A stretch of 22,271 nt of DNA from JBPRGH01 sp051418055. GTDB taxonomy: Bacteria > Bacteroidota > Bacteroidia > Cytophagales > Cyclobacteriaceae. The translations under genes were made by a program, and so were the position numbers. The stretch lies in contig JBPRGH010000077.1 in NCBI GenBank assembly GCA_051418055.1, positions 1-22,271 of the forward strand, given 5' to 3'. This document shows, one piece after another, positions 1 through 8,402 of this stretch (position 1 is its first letter; each line of letters opens with the position of its first letter). Under the pieces are notes generated by a model that saw only the letters and a program-made list of their open reading frames with translations, did no database searches and had not been told where the DNA came from.

Positions 1-111
1 ACAATATTTCAGTATGTAGAAGGATGGTATAACAGGGAAAGAATTCACTCTTCAATTGATTATACTTCACCAATGGAAAAAAGCAAACAAACACTTAAAC
101 TAGTAGCTTAA
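1..111 (+). CDS. IS3-family transposase (OrfB), C-terminal end only
   Basis: The first reading frame is open from the window edge to a TAA and encodes 36 residues. It contains VEGWYNRERIHSSIDYTSP, which matches the conserved tail of IS3-family DDE transposases (W-YN--R-H-----Y-SP). This part follows the rve/integrase catalytic core, which lies outside the window, so the DDE residues cannot be checked. The gene is cut by the window edge and nothing shows it is broken. Its job would be to cut and join the element's ends. The family call rests on this short but very characteristic motif. Confidence 0.85.
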   Translation, partial: TIFQYVEGWYNRERIHSSIDYTSPMEKSKQTLKLVA

Positions 112-116
112 TATTT

Positions 117-135
117 TGTCCAGTTTTTTGTTGCA
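117..135 (+). mobile_element. probable right terminal repeat of the IS3-type element
   Basis: TGTCCAGTTTTTTGTTGCA begins 5 bases after the transposase stop and ends in CA, as IS3-family right ends do. The short distance from the stop codon is also normal for this family. The left end and any target-site duplication are outside the window, so the exact boundary is a guess and could lie a few bases further right. Confidence 0.4.
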
Positions 136-167
136 ATTCCAGGATTGCGTTTGTAACGCAGTAACGT

Positions 168-196
168 AAAATGCCTCATCTCTGAGGCATTTATTT
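168..196. terminator. bidirectional intrinsic terminator after copA
   Basis: A perfect 8-bp inverted repeat, ATGCCTCA (171-178) and TGAGGCAT (183-190), encloses a TCTC loop. A-rich sequence precedes it and TTATTT follows, so it could work in both directions. It begins about 16 bases past the copA stop on the minus strand and would end that transcript. It would also stop read-through from the IS element on the plus strand. Confidence 0.8.
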
Positions 197-206
197 ATTA
201 ATTTTT

Positions 207-2729
207 CTAGCTCTTTTCGGCCTTAAATCCAGCTGTTGCTACAGCTTTTTCCACTTCTTCAGGACTGGCTGTTTCTGCTTCTACAGTTAAGATCTTATCC
301 GGGTTGTCAGTATCGACAGACCAGTTTTTTAGCCCTTTTACATTATTTAAATGTGGTGTAACTGCATTTATACAGCTGCCGCAATTGATGTTTGTTTTGT
401 ATGTGTATGTTTTCATATTTGTAGTGTTTATAAATTCTTCTTTTTTTGTTTCTTCTAATTTTTCTCGTGAATCCGGTATATTAATTTCAAGGTCCTGCTC
501 ATTAAATTTTTTGTAATTCAGCCGCAGACTGTTAGTCACCACACTTACAGAGCTTAAAGCCATAGCAGCTCCTGCCAGCATTGGATTAAGTAAAAATCCT
601 GTGAATGGATAAAGAACACCGGCTGCAATCGGAATTCCTATCAGATTGTAAATAAATGCCCAGAACAGGTTTTGATTTATTGTCTTGACAGTGGAGCGGG
701 ATAATTTTATTGCAGTCGGTATTTTTTTAAGGTCACTGGAAATAATTGTCATTTTAGCAACATCCATGGCAATATCCGTACCCTTTCCCATAGCAATGCT
801 CACATCGGCTTCAGCCAGTGCATGTGCATCGTTAATGCCGTCACCAACCATGGCAACTATCTTTCCTTTTTGCTGTAATTCCATAACAAAATCTGCTTTG
901 TCCGAAGGTAGCATTTCAGCTCTATAATTTTTTAAACCTACAGATTCAGCCACTGCGGAAGCTGTCTTTTCATTATCTCCCGTAAGCATATATACCTCGA
1001 TTCCCGCAAGGTTAAGTTCTGCGATAGCTTCTTTTGAAGTGCTTTTTATTTTATCAGCAATTGCTAGAGTTGATATCAGCTGGTTTTCCTCAGCAAAATA
1101 AATTACAGTCTTAGCTTCTGATAACCATTGTTCAATTACCTGCTCTGATTGAGGATCAATAATTACCTGCTCCTCGAGCATAAGCTTTTTATTTCCCGCC
1201 AGAAATGTTTTTCCATCCAGTAAAGCTTTTACTCCTTTACCTGTGATACTTTCGAAATAATCTAATTCAAGATCCTTTTGATCGGTTTTTAATGCTTTTA
1301 CCACTGATTCGGCAAGAGGATGTTCAGATTGCTTTTCAATTGCATACAATATATTTTTTAGGTGCTCGTCCTCCTTTAACCACTGCATATCCGTCACAAC
1401 AGGTTTCCCTTCTGTGATCGTGCCGGTTTTATCCAGTATAACAGCATTGATTTTTCTTGTCAGCTCGAGGCCTTCAGCATCTTTAATTAATATTCCCTCA
1501 CTGGCGCCTTTTCCAACACCCACCATTATTGCGGTAGGAGTGGCCAGTCCTAATGCACAGGGGCAGGCAATAACTAAAACTGTTATCATAGCCAATAGCC
1601 CATGAAGAAAAGCATTTTCACCTCCAAAGATCATCCATACGATAAATGTCAGGATTGCAATACCTATAACAATAGGCACGAAAATGCCTGCGATCTTATC
1701 AACCAGTCGTTGTACGGGTGCTTTACTTCCCTGGGCTTCCTGAACAGTTTTTATGATCTGGGCCAGGAGTGTTTCTCCACCAACTTTTTCTGCTGAAAAG
1801 CGGAAGCTACCTTTTTGATTTACAGTTCCTGCAAATACCTTTTTACCTTCATTTTTTTCTACAGCGATAGGTTCTCCACTGATCATGCTTTCATCTACAA
1901 ATGAGGATCCGGAAATCACCTCACCATCAACAGGTATCTTTTCTCCGGGTTTAACCAGGATAACGTCTTCTTTTTGGACTTCGGCAATTGGTACTATAAT
2001 TTCATTGCCATTCTCAATTTTTACAACTGTATTAGGCTGCAGCCCCATCAACTTTTTTATAGCTGAAGAGGTATTTGATTTTGCCTTTTCCTCCATTAAT
2101 TTTCCTAGAGAAATAAAGGCTATAATAACAGCTGCCGCTTCATAGTACACATGGGGGGGAATGCCATAGCTGAGCCAGAATTCAGGATAAAAGGTATTGA
2201 AGACACTAAAAATATAAGCGATCCCTGTACTCAGCGCCACCAGCGTATCCATATTGGCTTTGCCATGCTTTGCCTGTTTCCAGGCATTAATATAGAAATG
2301 ACGACCAAAGATGAGAATTACAGGAGTAGTTAAAAGGAACATGATCAGGTTGGCATAAGGCATGTCCATAAAGAACATACCTATAACTACCACAGGGGCG
2401 GAAAAGGCCAGCGATAAAATCGTCCGTCGTTTTAAAGCTTTATACCGTTTTTGCTGTGCCTCTTCAAGCTTTTCGCTGGCTGCCTTACTGTCTTCAATAA
2501 TTAGATCATATCCGATAGATTTTAAAACCTTTTTAAGCTGATCAGGATTGATCAACCGTGGATCATATTCAATGGTGGCTGCATTATTAGCAAAATTAGC
2601 AGCAGCATTTAAAACCCCTTCCTGGGATTTTAACATGCTTTCCACACTTGAAGAACAAGACGCACAGGTCATGCCTTCCAGCGGGAATTGTTTTTTTATA
2701 GCTTTATCTTTAGGAGCAACTGTTTCCAT
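207..2729 (-). CDS. copA: Cu+-exporting P1B-type ATPase with HMA domains at both ends
   Basis: An inner-membrane pump that uses ATP to export Cu+ from the cytoplasm. The 840-residue protein starts with an HMA metal-binding domain (about 14-80, GMTCASC with C22 and C25). Eight predicted transmembrane helices follow, with the CPC ion-site motif at 389-391. Other landmarks are the actuator SGEP at 284-287, the phosphorylation loop DKTGT at 433-437, the HP motif at 470-471 and GDGIND at 629-634. Helix 7 has Y694-N695 and helix 8 has M723 with S726-S727, the pattern of Cu+ (P1B-1) transporters. A second HMA domain (about 772-840, NCGSC at 782-786) is fused after the last helix, which is not the usual layout. 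The gene stands alone, ends at a strong terminator, and is divergent from the next cluster. Confidence 0.95.
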   Translation of the reverse strand: METVAPKDKAIKKQFPLEGMTCASCSSSVESMLKSQEGVLNAAANFANNAATIEYDPRLINPDQLKKVLKSIGYDLIIEDSKAASEKLEEAQQKRYKALKRRTILSLAFSAPVVVIGMFFMDMPYANLIMFLLTTPVILIFGRHFYINAWKQAKHGKANMDTLVALSTGIAYIFSVFNTFYPEFWLSYGIPPHVYYEAAAVIIAFISLGKLMEEKAKSNTSSAIKKLMGLQPNTVVKIENGNEIIVPIAEVQKEDVILVKPGEKIPVDGEVISGSSFVDESMISGEPIAVEKNEGKKVFAGTVNQKGSFRFSAEKVGGETLLAQIIKTVQEAQGSKAPVQRLVDKIAGIFVPIVIGIAILTFIVWMIFGGENAFLHGLLAMITVLVIACPCALGLATPTAIMVGVGKGASEGILIKDAEGLELTRKINAVILDKTGTITEGKPVVTDMQWLKEDEHLKNILYAIEKQSEHPLAESVVKALKTDQKDLELDYFESITGKGVKALLDGKTFLAGNKKLMLEEQVIIDPQSEQVIEQWLSEAKTVIYFAEENQLISTLAIADKIKSTSKEAIAELNLAGIEVYMLTGDNEKTASAVAESVGLKNYRAEMLPSDKADFVMELQQKGKIVAMVGDGINDAHALAEADVSIAMGKGTDIAMDVAKMTIISSDLKKIPTAIKLSRSTVKTINQNLFWAFIYNLIGIPIAAGVLYPFTGFLLNPMLAGAAMALSSVSVVTNSLRLNYKKFNEQDLEINIPDSREKLEETKKEEFINTTNMKTYTYKTNINCGSCINAVTPHLNNVKGLKNWSVDTDNPDKILTVEAETASPEEVEKAVATAGFKAEKS

Positions 2730-3116
2730 AACTGATATATTTCACACAACAAAATAACACCAGCTATTGATAAAAAGTGTTATAAAATTTTCAGGATATG
2801 TTATATGATTTGCGCTTCTCAACTTTCTTTTTATTGAAAGATTGCTAATACCCGTTTAATAAACTTGATTATCAAAAAGTGATCAATTAAAAAAATCCTT
2901 TGCCGATTATTACATAATTTTTGTAAATTCAAAGTTTATAAAATTATATTCTATTTTTGAAGTAAATGTCGTTAACTCTAAACAATCCTTTATTGTCGGA
3001 GAATTTTTTTTAAGCTCATTTACAATTTTTTTCTCATATCATGTTAAAGATTCATTTTTTTTAACCGATAAATATAATAATGCCCTAGTCTGCTTTTTTA
3101 ATAAACTAATCAAATA
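2730..3116. other. divergent intergenic region, 387 bases
   Basis: This very AT-rich stretch separates the starts of copA (minus) and the TonB-domain gene (plus), so it should hold both promoters. No exact Bacteroidota promoter (TTG near -33 with TAnnTTTG near -7) was found at a good distance from either start. The only symmetry noticed is a loose inverted repeat, TTGAT (2865-2869) with ATCAA (2882-2886), too short to call an operator. No reading frame longer than about 20 codons with protein-like sequence was noticed. Confidence 0.6.
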
Positions 3117-3965
3117 ATGAAAAAATTAATTTTTTTGCCACTATTGCTCCATTTATCATTGACCTTACCTGCACAAGTTTCAGCGCTTAAATTAAATAAT
3201 GAAAACGAAGCCGGCTGGTATTATGAATGGAAACCTTCTGAAAAAGGATATAATAATGAAGACTACGAAAGTGAATCTTTCAGGTTTTATAGTAATAATA
3301 AAGCTGCTTTTTTCTTAGATCATGAATACCTTTTCTCTGGTACTTATACTTTGACTGGTAACAATATCGCTATAGCACTTAATGCAGATGATGAAAAAAG
3401 ATTGTACGAGGGCGTTGTGGAGAATGGGAAAATAAAGCTGAAGCTGGTATCCGATGAATCAGGCATGAAGACATATATTCTAAGTAAAGTACCTGAGCCA
3501 AAAATTCAGCAGCCTCAAATAGTTGATGTGACTGACGAAGAAGAAGTGGAAGAAGATATTGATTTGGATATAGGACTATCTAATGAAGAACAAGAAGAGG
3601 ATGAGATGATGGAGGAAGAAAAGCCAGCAGATGAGGGCGAAATCTTTCAGATAGTGGATAATCCTGCTACCCCAAAAGGTGGTTATGAGACATTTTATCA
3701 ATACATAAATGAAAATTTAAAATACCCTAAAACGGCGCGCAATAAAGGTATAGAAGGGGTAGTATATGTACAGTTTGTTGTCAACAAAGACGGTTCTATT
3801 TCAGATATTAAAGTCGTGAGAAACGTGGAGACTGATCTTGATGCAGAAGCAGTAAGGCTTATTCAGGGAGCAGAAAACTGGAATCCACCAACACAAAAAG
3901 GAACACCGGTAAGGCAAAGAATTATACTGCCGGTAAAATTCTCACTTAATGTCAACAATAAATAG
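3117..3965 (+). CDS. exported protein with lipocalin-like N-domain, acidic linker and TonB C-terminal domain
   Basis: The 282-residue protein starts with a signal peptide (1 to about 20, cleavage near LPAQ). Residues 30-125 look like a small beta-barrel of the lipocalin-like type (W34, GTYTL at 75-79, GNNIAI). A strongly acidic linker spans 136-176, and a TonB C-terminal domain (PF03544 type) spans about 185-277, with LKYPKTARNKGIEGVVYVQF and LDAEAVRLI. The linker resembles that of ordinary Bacteroidota TonB proteins, which carry an N-terminal membrane anchor that is absent here. A classical energy-transducing role is therefore unlikely unless the signal peptide stays uncleaved. The domain may bind a TonB box or another partner in the periplasm. 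It is first in a three-gene cluster, 2 bases from the next gene. Confidence 0.85.
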   Translation: MKKLIFLPLLLHLSLTLPAQVSALKLNNENEAGWYYEWKPSEKGYNNEDYESESFRFYSNNKAAFFLDHEYLFSGTYTLTGNNIAIALNADDEKRLYEGVVENGKIKLKLVSDESGMKTYILSKVPEPKIQQPQIVDVTDEEEVEEDIDLDIGLSNEEQEEDEMMEEEKPADEGEIFQIVDNPATPKGGYETFYQYINENLKYPKTARNKGIEGVVYVQFVVNKDGSISDIKVVRNVETDLDAEAVRLIQGAENWNPPTQKGTPVRQRIILPVKFSLNVNNK

Positions 3966-3967
3966 TA

Positions 3968-5431
3968 ATGAAAACTAATTTGTTATTTACTTCCATAGCA
4001 ATACTACTTCCCTTATTAGCTACTGCTCAAAACCACTGGGACGTAGAATATAATGGCCTTCCTGTTAAGCAGGAAACATTGCTTCATTATTCTGATACTG
4101 ATAAAGAACATACTGGGCTGGAGCTAATTGCTCAAGATATAACAAGTTATTATAGCGATGGAAGTATAGATCAGGTTAAAACAATAGCATATGGGGATAC
4201 CACTATCAGCTATTTTTTATATGATCAGAATGTACTAAAGAAGATAGTCACCAGATCATTTAGGTCTGATATCTATTTTGGTTCAGTTATAGAAGAGGTA
4301 GAAAAAGATATTTTTCCTTTAAAGGGTATTCAATATGAAACCTATAAATCGGATATCGATATGTTTGATTCAGAAACTAATATTATCAGGCATGAATATA
4401 ATAAGAAGATGCAGAAAGTAACCTCTTCAGGAGAATTATCTAATAACAGAGGGCGCTTTATTATAAAACGTATGTATGATAAAAAGGGTGCTTTGAAATA
4501 TGTAACTAATGAATTTTTCAATCCGGACAGTAATGAGGGAAGAAAAAGTACGGATACAATTAAAGTGATAAAAACGGACAAGGCTGGTTGGACTATACTA
4601 TCCATAAATGATGGCGAAAGAAGACAAAAGAGAAGTCTAACTTATTTCACTGAACAGGAATTAAAGGATCCTGAAAATGTAAATAAGATGTCTGCTATGC
4701 CTGTAAGTTTTGAGGAATTGTTAGGGGCTTTTCAAAAGCAGTATGGTGAAGAGCGGACGTTTTCAGGAGACTGGAAATATTCCGAGGAACAGTTAAAGAG
4801 GTTAAAACTCCTAACTGACCACGTTAGAAATGATCCGGAGAAATACAGAACTGAGCACGATTTGAATATAGCATTTCTTTATGAGCAGCAGATCAAAGCA
4901 TTTGTAGATCATGAACAGCCTGATAAAGCTTTACAAACAGCTTTGGAAGGATTAGAGCTTGCCACTTTTGAGGATGAGTCGAAAATTAATGATCTTAATA
5001 ATAAGATAGCAGGTATTTATGCTGTAAAAGGTGATACAGCAAAGGCTGTTGAGTACTTTGATAAGGTATATAATTATAAAGTTGAAAGAGACCTCGATCT
5101 ATATGATATGGATTTTGTCATTTCGCTGGCAACAGAGCATTATAAATTAAGTAACCAAGCAAGGGCTGATGAGATATTAGCTATACCGAATCAGCTAATA
5201 AACGAGTTATATAATAAAAATGACTGGCAAAGTGTTAATAGAGAAGTTTTCTCGATCCTGGAAAAACTTGCGGGATATTATGAAACTTCCGGAGACCTTC
5301 TGAAAGCAGAGAAATATCTCCAAACTGTGGCTGATTATTATAAAAGAGTTTATGGGGAGGATGATCAGGATTATAAAGACACCCTATCAAAATTAATTAA
5401 GGTGAAGAAAAAGATCCTTTCTCAAGGTTGA
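3968..5431 (+). CDS. secreted TPR-repeat protein of unknown function
   Basis: The 487-residue protein has a clear signal peptide (1-20, cleavage at ATA-Q). Residues 21 to about 215 are beta-rich with repeated Y-D/Y-K style strands and no family that I recognise. From about 285 to the end the sequence is helical with TPR-like repeats, for example IAGIYAVKGDTAKAVEYFDK and LAGYYETSGDLLKAEKYL, which usually hold partner proteins. It starts 2 bases after the TonB-domain gene and ends 11 bases before the CHAT gene, so the three are very probably co-transcribed. It may be the periplasmic scaffold for the CHAT protein; that role is inference from position and repeat type. Confidence 0.85.
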   Translation: MKTNLLFTSIAILLPLLATAQNHWDVEYNGLPVKQETLLHYSDTDKEHTGLELIAQDITSYYSDGSIDQVKTIAYGDTTISYFLYDQNVLKKIVTRSFRSDIYFGSVIEEVEKDIFPLKGIQYETYKSDIDMFDSETNIIRHEYNKKMQKVTSSGELSNNRGRFIIKRMYDKKGALKYVTNEFFNPDSNEGRKSTDTIKVIKTDKAGWTILSINDGERRQKRSLTYFTEQELKDPENVNKMSAMPVSFEELLGAFQKQYGEERTFSGDWKYSEEQLKRLKLLTDHVRNDPEKYRTEHDLNIAFLYEQQIKAFVDHEQPDKALQTALEGLELATFEDESKINDLNNKIAGIYAVKGDTAKAVEYFDKVYNYKVERDLDLYDMDFVISLATEHYKLSNQARADEILAIPNQLINELYNKNDWQSVNREVFSILEKLAGYYETSGDLLKAEKYLQTVADYYKRVYGEDDQDYKDTLSKLIKVKKKILSQG

Positions 5432-5442
5432 TTTAGCATATA

Positions 5443-8400
5443 ATGAATTTTTTAAGGTTAGTAGTACTGGCATTTTTGATTTTTGGATTTTTCTCTGTAC
5501 AAGCACAAAAAACTAAAGAGGAAAGACTTAGGGAGCTGGAGGCTTTGGAAGGCGAGCTGGAAGATATAAAAAGGAGTGATGAGCTTAAAAAGCTGGCTGA
5601 AATTAAAAGAGATAAAGCTGATAGCATCAGTGCGCTACTCTATGATCAGTTGTTAAATTATCAGAAAAGTCTGTTTAATGGGGATCTGTCTAGTTTAAAA
5701 AATAATATGGACAGTATGAAGCTATTGCTTAATAGTCCTTTTGCTAATCCTTGCTACACTATTTCACAGTTGGCAGTTAATTATTTATGTGATTTTTACA
5801 CACAGGAAGGAAATCAAAGGGAATATCAAAAGACAATTTCACTACTTCCCGACAGTTGCGGTTTTATGGTTAAGGAGTATATCGAAACCACAAACCTTAT
5901 AACGGCTGGAAGAATGGAGGAAGCCAAAAAGATTATTGATCAGGCGGAATATAAGGTTCCTGATGAATGCCTGACAGGAAATGAGCTTTCCAATGATTGT
6001 TATGGATACATCTCATTGAATATCATTCCAGATATTGCAGCGCGTTATCTTGCTAATGTAATGGTAGTGTTGAATCATTTTGGCCAGACCGAAAAAGCTA
6101 TTAATTATGGAAAAACAGGTTTAGCATTTGTAAAACATGCAGGAAGACAGGAAGAAGCATTTGTTGCAGCATTATCCTTAGCCTCTGTTTATTTTGCCTC
6201 TAATCAGATCGATAAGGTGCTGACAACTATTCAGCCTTATGAAGATATGGTGGAAACTATACCCTGGATGTATCAGAAGGAATATAACCGCCTGATGTCT
6301 GCCGTTGCTGCAAACAAGGGAGATGAAGAGGAGCGTGAGAGGTACACAAATAAAATGGAGCATATCAGTTCTGAGAATAAGGATATGCGCACCCTTGAGG
6401 ATCGTATTGACGATGCTTTTGAGGCGTTTCAATTTCAGGATGTGGGGAGTGTAATGGGTATTGAAGGTTTTGAAGGTAAAAATTCACTGGAGACCCTCGT
6501 TGAAGAAATGGAAGCTCGCCATGAATATAATTCAATTTACTACATGAAGGCGATTCTGATGCTGGCAGCCAGCTATGAAAATTCGATGTCGTTGCAAAAT
6601 TTCCATGACCCGGAGCGGTTTCTTATCGATAAGCTATCGAATATAAATTCATCAAAAAGCCTGGGGATTATATATTTTTATCTGGGCAATAAAAAATATG
6701 ATGAAATAGATTTTCAGGCATTTGAATACCTTGAAAATGCAATGGTTCATTTTAAAGAGAGCGGTGATCAACTTGGGGCGTTTCAGGCTCGGCAGATGCT
6801 TGCATTTTTATATGATATGTATGAAATGCCTGAGGAAGCATTGGGGTATTATATGGCTGCCATTGAAAATGCCGGCCTGTTAATAAAAGACTACTATCCT
6901 TTCCTCACAGAAAAAGAACAATATCAATTTAACCAGCGATGGATCCAGCAACTTGAAAATTCTGCTTTTTCCTTTTTCGCCAGACAACCGGAATCAGTGC
7001 AACAGCAGCTTATTGGTGGCCTTTTGAAATTCCGGCTTCAAACAAAAGGCCTTCTTTTACAAAACTCAGCAAGCAGGCAACTTGCTATAATTTCATCTGA
7101 TAATAAAGGTTTGAAAAGTGATTTTGATAAAATCACTCAGCTAAAACAGCAGCTTTCTATGAACCAGGAAGTTATAAGCTGGGAAGAAAAAAAGCAGCTA
7201 ATTAATGATATAGAAAACCTTGAAGAAAAGATCTCCACTGAACTGGGTACGTCAAATGTTAAAAAAAACAACCTGTTTAATATTTCTGATATTCAGGAGA
7301 AGCTCGGGAAGAATGAATATGCTGTTGAGATTGTGAGGACCCAGGTAGGTACCGGTAAATTTCTTTCTGATACAGTTAATTATACTTTTTTTATTATCCC
7401 GTCATCAGGAAATATAAAAGTGGCATTTGCCCGTGACAGCCGAAATTTGGAGGAGCGTGATTTTAGCTTCTATTCAAAGGCCATTCAATTTAAAATTGAA
7501 GATGACCAATCTTATAAAAACTATTGGTCAATACTGGATAAAGAGATACCTGAAGATGCAGCAGTTTTTATTTCTACCGATGGTATTTATAATGCAGTAA
7601 GCCTGGCTTCATTATACGATGCCGATAACGAGCAATATCTTTATGAAATAAATGATATTATTCAGCTGTCATCTTTACGGGATATCCTGGATCAACAAAA
7701 TAAAAAAATGATCCTTTCCAACAAAAGCATCTTTATCGGACGTCCTAAATATTATCTTAAGGGGAGTGATGAAAGCAGTGAAGATCGCGGTGCGATGATG
7801 GCCGATTTGCCTGGCACCGAAAAAGAGGTTGAGGTGATTACAAGTAGATTGGCTGCAACTCATCTAAGCTTTGAGAAGCATCTGGGCGAGGATGCTATAG
7901 AAAGTGTTGTAAAGCAGGTGGATGCACCTGGTATTTTGCATATAGCCACCCATGGGTATTTTAAACGAAGTGAAGAAAAGGAAGATGATTTCTTTAATGA
8001 TCCCATGTTATCAGCCGGTTTACTTTTAACCGGCGCTGGGGACAGTTCATCACCCGATGGTGAAGATGGTATCCTGACCGCTTATGAGATCACCAGCATG
8101 AATTTAAGTAATACAGATCTCGTGGTTCTTTCTGCATGTGAGTCGGGAGTAGGAGAGAGCAGGGACGGACAGGGTGTTTATGGACTAACCCGGGCATTTT
8201 TTGTTGCTGGAAGTGATGCCGTAATATCTACCTTATGGAAAGTAGATGATAATGCTACTCAAAAATTTATGGAGCTCTTTTATTCGGAATGGCTTAAAGA
8301 TAATAACCTGAGGAATGCTATAAATTTTGCAAGAAGTGAATTACGTAAAGAATACCCGCAGCCATATTATTGGGCAGCATTTACAGCCACGGGTATTTAA
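5443..8400 (+). CDS. secreted TPR-CHAT protein, caspase-like cysteine peptidase fold
   Basis: The 985-residue protein begins with a signal peptide (1 to about 21, SVQAQ) followed by a short charged coiled coil (24-55). A long helical TPR region (about 85-520) and a second helical stretch near 540-610 come next. A CHAT domain fills about 620-985. The expected catalytic pair is present: H837 in HIATHGYF and C899 in VLSACESGVG, and the family's closing signature YYWAAFTATG is at the end. CHAT domains share the caspase/separase fold. Studied relatives act in the cytoplasm, for example the type III-E CRISPR Craspase, so an exported one is less understood. It is last in the cluster with the TonB-domain and TPR genes, and its target is unknown. 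Peptidase activity is inferred from the intact His-Cys pair. Confidence 0.93.
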   Translation: MNFLRLVVLAFLIFGFFSVQAQKTKEERLRELEALEGELEDIKRSDELKKLAEIKRDKADSISALLYDQLLNYQKSLFNGDLSSLKNNMDSMKLLLNSPFANPCYTISQLAVNYLCDFYTQEGNQREYQKTISLLPDSCGFMVKEYIETTNLITAGRMEEAKKIIDQAEYKVPDECLTGNELSNDCYGYISLNIIPDIAARYLANVMVVLNHFGQTEKAINYGKTGLAFVKHAGRQEEAFVAALSLASVYFASNQIDKVLTTIQPYEDMVETIPWMYQKEYNRLMSAVAANKGDEEERERYTNKMEHISSENKDMRTLEDRIDDAFEAFQFQDVGSVMGIEGFEGKNSLETLVEEMEARHEYNSIYYMKAILMLAASYENSMSLQNFHDPERFLIDKLSNINSSKSLGIIYFYLGNKKYDEIDFQAFEYLENAMVHFKESGDQLGAFQARQMLAFLYDMYEMPEEALGYYMAAIENAGLLIKDYYPFLTEKEQYQFNQRWIQQLENSAFSFFARQPESVQQQLIGGLLKFRLQTKGLLLQNSASRQLAIISSDNKGLKSDFDKITQLKQQLSMNQEVISWEEKKQLINDIENLEEKISTELGTSNVKKNNLFNISDIQEKLGKNEYAVEIVRTQVGTGKFLSDTVNYTFFIIPSSGNIKVAFARDSRNLEERDFSFYSKAIQFKIEDDQSYKNYWSILDKEIPEDAAVFISTDGIYNAVSLASLYDADNEQYLYEINDIIQLSSLRDILDQQNKKMILSNKSIFIGRPKYYLKGSDESSEDRGAMMADLPGTEKEVEVITSRLAATHLSFEKHLGEDAIESVVKQVDAPGILHIATHGYFKRSEEKEDDFFNDPMLSAGLLLTGAGDSSSPDGEDGILTAYEITSMNLSNTDLVVLSACESGVGESRDGQGVYGLTRAFFVAGSDAVISTLWKVDDNATQKFMELFYSEWLKDNNLRNAINFARSELRKEYPQPYYWAAFTATGI

Positions 8401-8402
8401 TT

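Noticed and set aside
146..160. TGCGTT/AACGCA palindrome after the IS end as an attachment or recombination site
   Set aside because: Six pairs only, no core or paired site, and no integrase or cassette nearby.
5443..8400. CHAT gene as part of a CRISPR (Craspase-like) or gasdermin defence system
   Set aside because: No Cas protein, repeat array or gasdermin-like gene is present, and the protein has a signal peptide.
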